Source: Nitrospirota bacterium (GTDB lineage: Bacteria; Nitrospirota; Nitrospiria; Nitrospirales; NS-4). Taken from it: 6,249 bases of DNA. Each line of letters opens with the position of its first letter. Positions within the stretch are counted from its first letter, which is position 1. This document shows positions 5,080 through 6,249 of this stretch, one piece after another. The translations under genes were made by a program, and so were the position numbers. The stretch covers positions 1 through 6,249 of the forward strand of contig VBOK01000175.1 of assembly GCA_005877565.1 (NCBI GenBank). The letters run 5' to 3'. The notes beneath the pieces are model-generated. The model searched no databases and had not been told where the DNA came from. It was given only the letters and a program-made list of their open reading frames with translations.

Positions 5080-5197
5080 GCGGGTGACGCCGAGACGGGC
5101 GCCCAGGCGGAGCGGAGGGGCCATGCAGACGACTCTGCGGGGCTGCGACGGCGAAATGGACCTGAGCACGTCTGGGCTGCGCGGCGGCAGGACCCGC
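5080..5197. repeat. Dispersed intergenic repeat, copy 2
   Basis: Same element as 2006-2119 in the same orientation, 118 bp here. The ends are GCGGGT (5080-5085) and ACCCGC (5192-5197), again inverted. Shared blocks are GGCGGAGCGGA (5106-5116), a 21-base exact match (5134-5154), TGAGCACGTC (5163-5172) and CAGGACCCGC (5188-5197), with substitutions and small gaps between. The inner inverted pair of copy 1 is not conserved. It ends four bases after the tatD stop codon, mirroring copy 1 after truA. Confidence 0.8.
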
Positions 5198-5201
5198 GAT
5201 C

Positions 5202-5969
5202 TTATTTGATTTGGAAGAGCCGTTTGGTGTTTTGCGTTGTCGCGTCTTCGACTTCTTGCACGCTGAGGGTGTGGAGTTCGGCGATTTTCTCGGCGACGTG
5301 GCGGACGTAGGCGGGTTCGTTGCGCTTGCCACGATGCGGGACGGGCGTGAGATAGGGGCTGTCGGTCTCCACCAGGGTGCGGTCCAGCGGCACTGTCTTG
5401 ACGATGTCGCGCAGCATCGTCGCGTTCTGGAACGTGATGACGCCGGAAAACGAGAGATAGAACCCCAGGTCCAGCGCATCCTTCGCCAGCCAGGCATCGC
5501 CCGAGAAACAGTGAAAGATCCCGCCCACCTCGCCGGCCTTCTCTTCTTTGAGAATCGCAATCGTATCCTCCTGAGCCTCCCGTGTGTGGATGATGATCGG
5601 AAGGCGCAGCTCGCGAGCCAGGCACACCTGCTCGCGAAAACGCGTGCGCTGTACCTCGCGAGGGGAGTGGTCGTAGTGGTAGTCCAACCCGATCTCGCCG
5701 TAGGCGACGACGCCGTTCGATTGCGCCAGCTTTCGCAACTCGTCGTACCAGCCGTCTTGGATGTGTTTCACTTCATGCGGATGCACGCCGACGGTGGCGG
5801 AGATGTACGGGTAGCGTTGCGCCAGAGTGACGGCGGCGCGGCTCGTCTCAAGGTCGCACCCGATCGTCACGAAATGCCCGATCCCGGCGTCGCGCGCGCG
5901 TTGGAGCATTGCCTCGCGGTCGGCATCGAAGCGGTTGTCGTCAATGTGGCAGTGGCTGTCGATCAACAT
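5202..5969 (-). CDS. tatD: TatD-family metal-dependent deoxyribonuclease
   Basis: A 255-residue protein of the TatD/YcfH amidohydrolase-fold family, cytoplasmic metal-dependent nucleases (3'-5' exonuclease activity and DNA repair are reported for E. coli TatD). Metal ligands are all visible: H6 and H8 (LIDSHCHID), E92 (GEIGLDYHYD), H128 (IIIHTRE), H153 (FHCFSGD) and D203 (LVETDSPYLTP). Other family marks are GVHPHE (61-66), the substrate-region RGKRNEPAYVRHVAEKIAEL (213-232) and the C-terminal TTQNTKRLF (244-252). The length is normal. The ATG at 5969 gives the standard MLIDSHCH start, although no good ribosome binding site precedes it. Family members often follow metG, but here a divergent small gene lies upstream. 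Members such as YcfH and YjjV cannot be separated by sequence alone, so the exact substrate is unknown. A repeat copy follows four bases after the stop. Confidence 0.93.
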   Translation of the reverse strand: MLIDSHCHIDDNRFDADREAMLQRARDAGIGHFVTIGCDLETSRAAVTLAQRYPYISATVGVHPHEVKHIQDGWYDELRKLAQSNGVVAYGEIGLDYHYDHSPREVQRTRFREQVCLARELRLPIIIHTREAQEDTIAILKEEKAGEVGGIFHCFSGDAWLAKDALDLGFYLSFSGVITFQNATMLRDIVKTVPLDRTLVETDSPYLTPVPHRGKRNEPAYVRHVAEKIAELHTLSVQEVEDATTQNTKRLFQIK

Positions 5970-5985
5970 GGCATTCTGAGCGTGT

Positions 5986-6005
5986 GGCTCGGCGACAGGA
6001 CCCGC
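5986..6005. repeat. Dispersed repeat, right-end fragment (copy 3)
   Basis: These 20 bases are identical to 2100-2119, the right end of repeat copy 1, including GGCGACAGGACCCGC. Similarity fades to the left of 5986, so only the end of the element is present. It lies between the predicted tatD promoter and the tatD start, and would be in the tatD leader RNA. Confidence 0.65.
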
Positions 6006-6017
6006 AAGTTTTGACGG

Positions 6018-6026
6018 ACTATACCA
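6018..6026 (-). promoter_or_regulatory. Extended -10 promoter candidate for tatD
   Basis: On the - strand, TGGTATAGT gives an extended -10 (TGn followed by TATAGT, 6018-6023). No good -35 is present, as is common for extended -10 promoters. The predicted start near 6011 leaves a leader of about 42 bases containing the repeat fragment. Confidence 0.45.
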
Positions 6027-6030
6027 TAAC

Positions 6031-6060
6031 TTGACCCTTACGAGAGATCTATGCTATAGA
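6031..6060 (+). promoter_or_regulatory. Promoter candidate for the + strand small exported protein
   Basis: TTGACC (6031-6036) and TATAGA (6055-6060) with an 18-base spacer, the -10 preceded by TGC to form an extended -10. Transcription would start near 6067, about eight bases before the ATG at 6075, so the leader would be very short. It is back to back with the tatD promoter. Confidence 0.5.
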
Positions 6061-6074
6061 GGCAACTGCCTAAG

Positions 6075-6249
6075 ATGGTGAAAACGCGTCTTCTCATAGT
6101 GCCGCTGTTCTTGGTCCTGGGGCTGTCCCTGGTGGCGTTCGCGCCGCTGGCCGCGACCCTCGAGCTGCACCATGCGCTCGGCGAAGCGGACGAGGACGGC
6201 CACCAACATTCGGCTGCGGATCTTTGTTCCTGGGTCCAGAGCCATGCGT
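6075..6249 (+). CDS. Small exported His-rich protein, N-terminal part (partial, unknown function)
   Basis: Open from the ATG at 6075 through the window end, giving 58 residues. The first 27 look like a signal peptide or anchor: MVKTR, then a long hydrophobic run LLIVPLFLVLGLSLVAFAPLAA. After this comes LELHHALGEADEDGHQHSAADLCSWVQSHA, rich in His and acidic residues, with a CSWVQSHA motif. It recalls small DUF2946-like proteins of uncertain, possibly metal-related, function with a Cys-x-x-x-x-His arrangement, but I cannot assign it firmly. GTG at 6078 is an alternative start. The ribosome binding site is weak (GAGG at 6059-6062, 12 bases away), and the predicted transcript leader is very short. 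It is divergent from tatD. Confidence 0.6.
   Translation, partial: MVKTRLLIVPLFLVLGLSLVAFAPLAATLELHHALGEADEDGHQHSAADLCSWVQSHA

Noticed and set aside
5211..6014. Long open frame (267 codons) on the + strand opposite tatD
   Set aside because: Shadow of tatD with no recognisable domain or ribosome binding site.

Overview
The window is GC-rich bacterial chromosome of a housekeeping type, carrying isoprenoid, cysteine, tRNA-modification, cell-wall and nuclease genes. The gene content, short serine acetyltransferase, AMIN-amidase next to truA, and KKGNPKKLPK-type tail on the YacP-like protein are reminiscent of Nitrospirota (Nitrospira-like) genomes. That assignment is an inference from memory, not a database result.

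Left part (1-1305, + strand): the 3' end of ispD, then ispF (overlapping ispD by 16 bp), then cysE 10 bp further on. This is a tight co-directional run for MEP-pathway isoprenoid synthesis plus the first step of cysteine synthesis. Its promoter is outside the window.

Accessory cassette (about 1306-2130): a RelE/ParE-type toxin and Phd/YefM-type antitoxin on the - strand, with overlapping ATGA, their own sigma70-like promoter and a plausible operator. The pair is bracketed by a 65-bp direct repeat that is the last 20 codons plus stop of truA. The outer copy (1306-1370) is a detached truA tail one base after the cysE stop; the inner copy is the end of the intact truA. This looks like an insertion or recombination event at the truA 3' end, which separated an ancestrally tail-to-tail cysE/truA pair. 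The cassette also holds a 114-118 bp repeat with inverted ends.

Middle (2131-4300, - strand): an exported AMIN/Amidase_3 N-acetylmuramoyl-L-alanine amidase followed 14 bp later by truA, probably one transcript from a strong promoter at 4225-4252. A divergent promoter, its -35 only 12 bp away, drives a YacP-like NYN-domain gene on the + strand. That gene seems to have lost about 35-40 internal residues including conserved acidic positions.

Right part (4743-6249): a small winged-helix protein (- strand) with a very good ribosome binding site, a second copy of the dispersed repeat just after the tatD stop, tatD (- strand), a 20-bp fragment of the same repeat in the tatD leader, and the start of a small exported His-rich protein on the + strand, cut by the window edge.

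The most interesting points are the toxin-antitoxin cassette flanked by duplicated truA ends, whose differences are almost all synonymous, and the dispersed repeat placed immediately after stop codons. I see no rRNA, tRNA, CRISPR, transposase or convincing intrinsic terminator.
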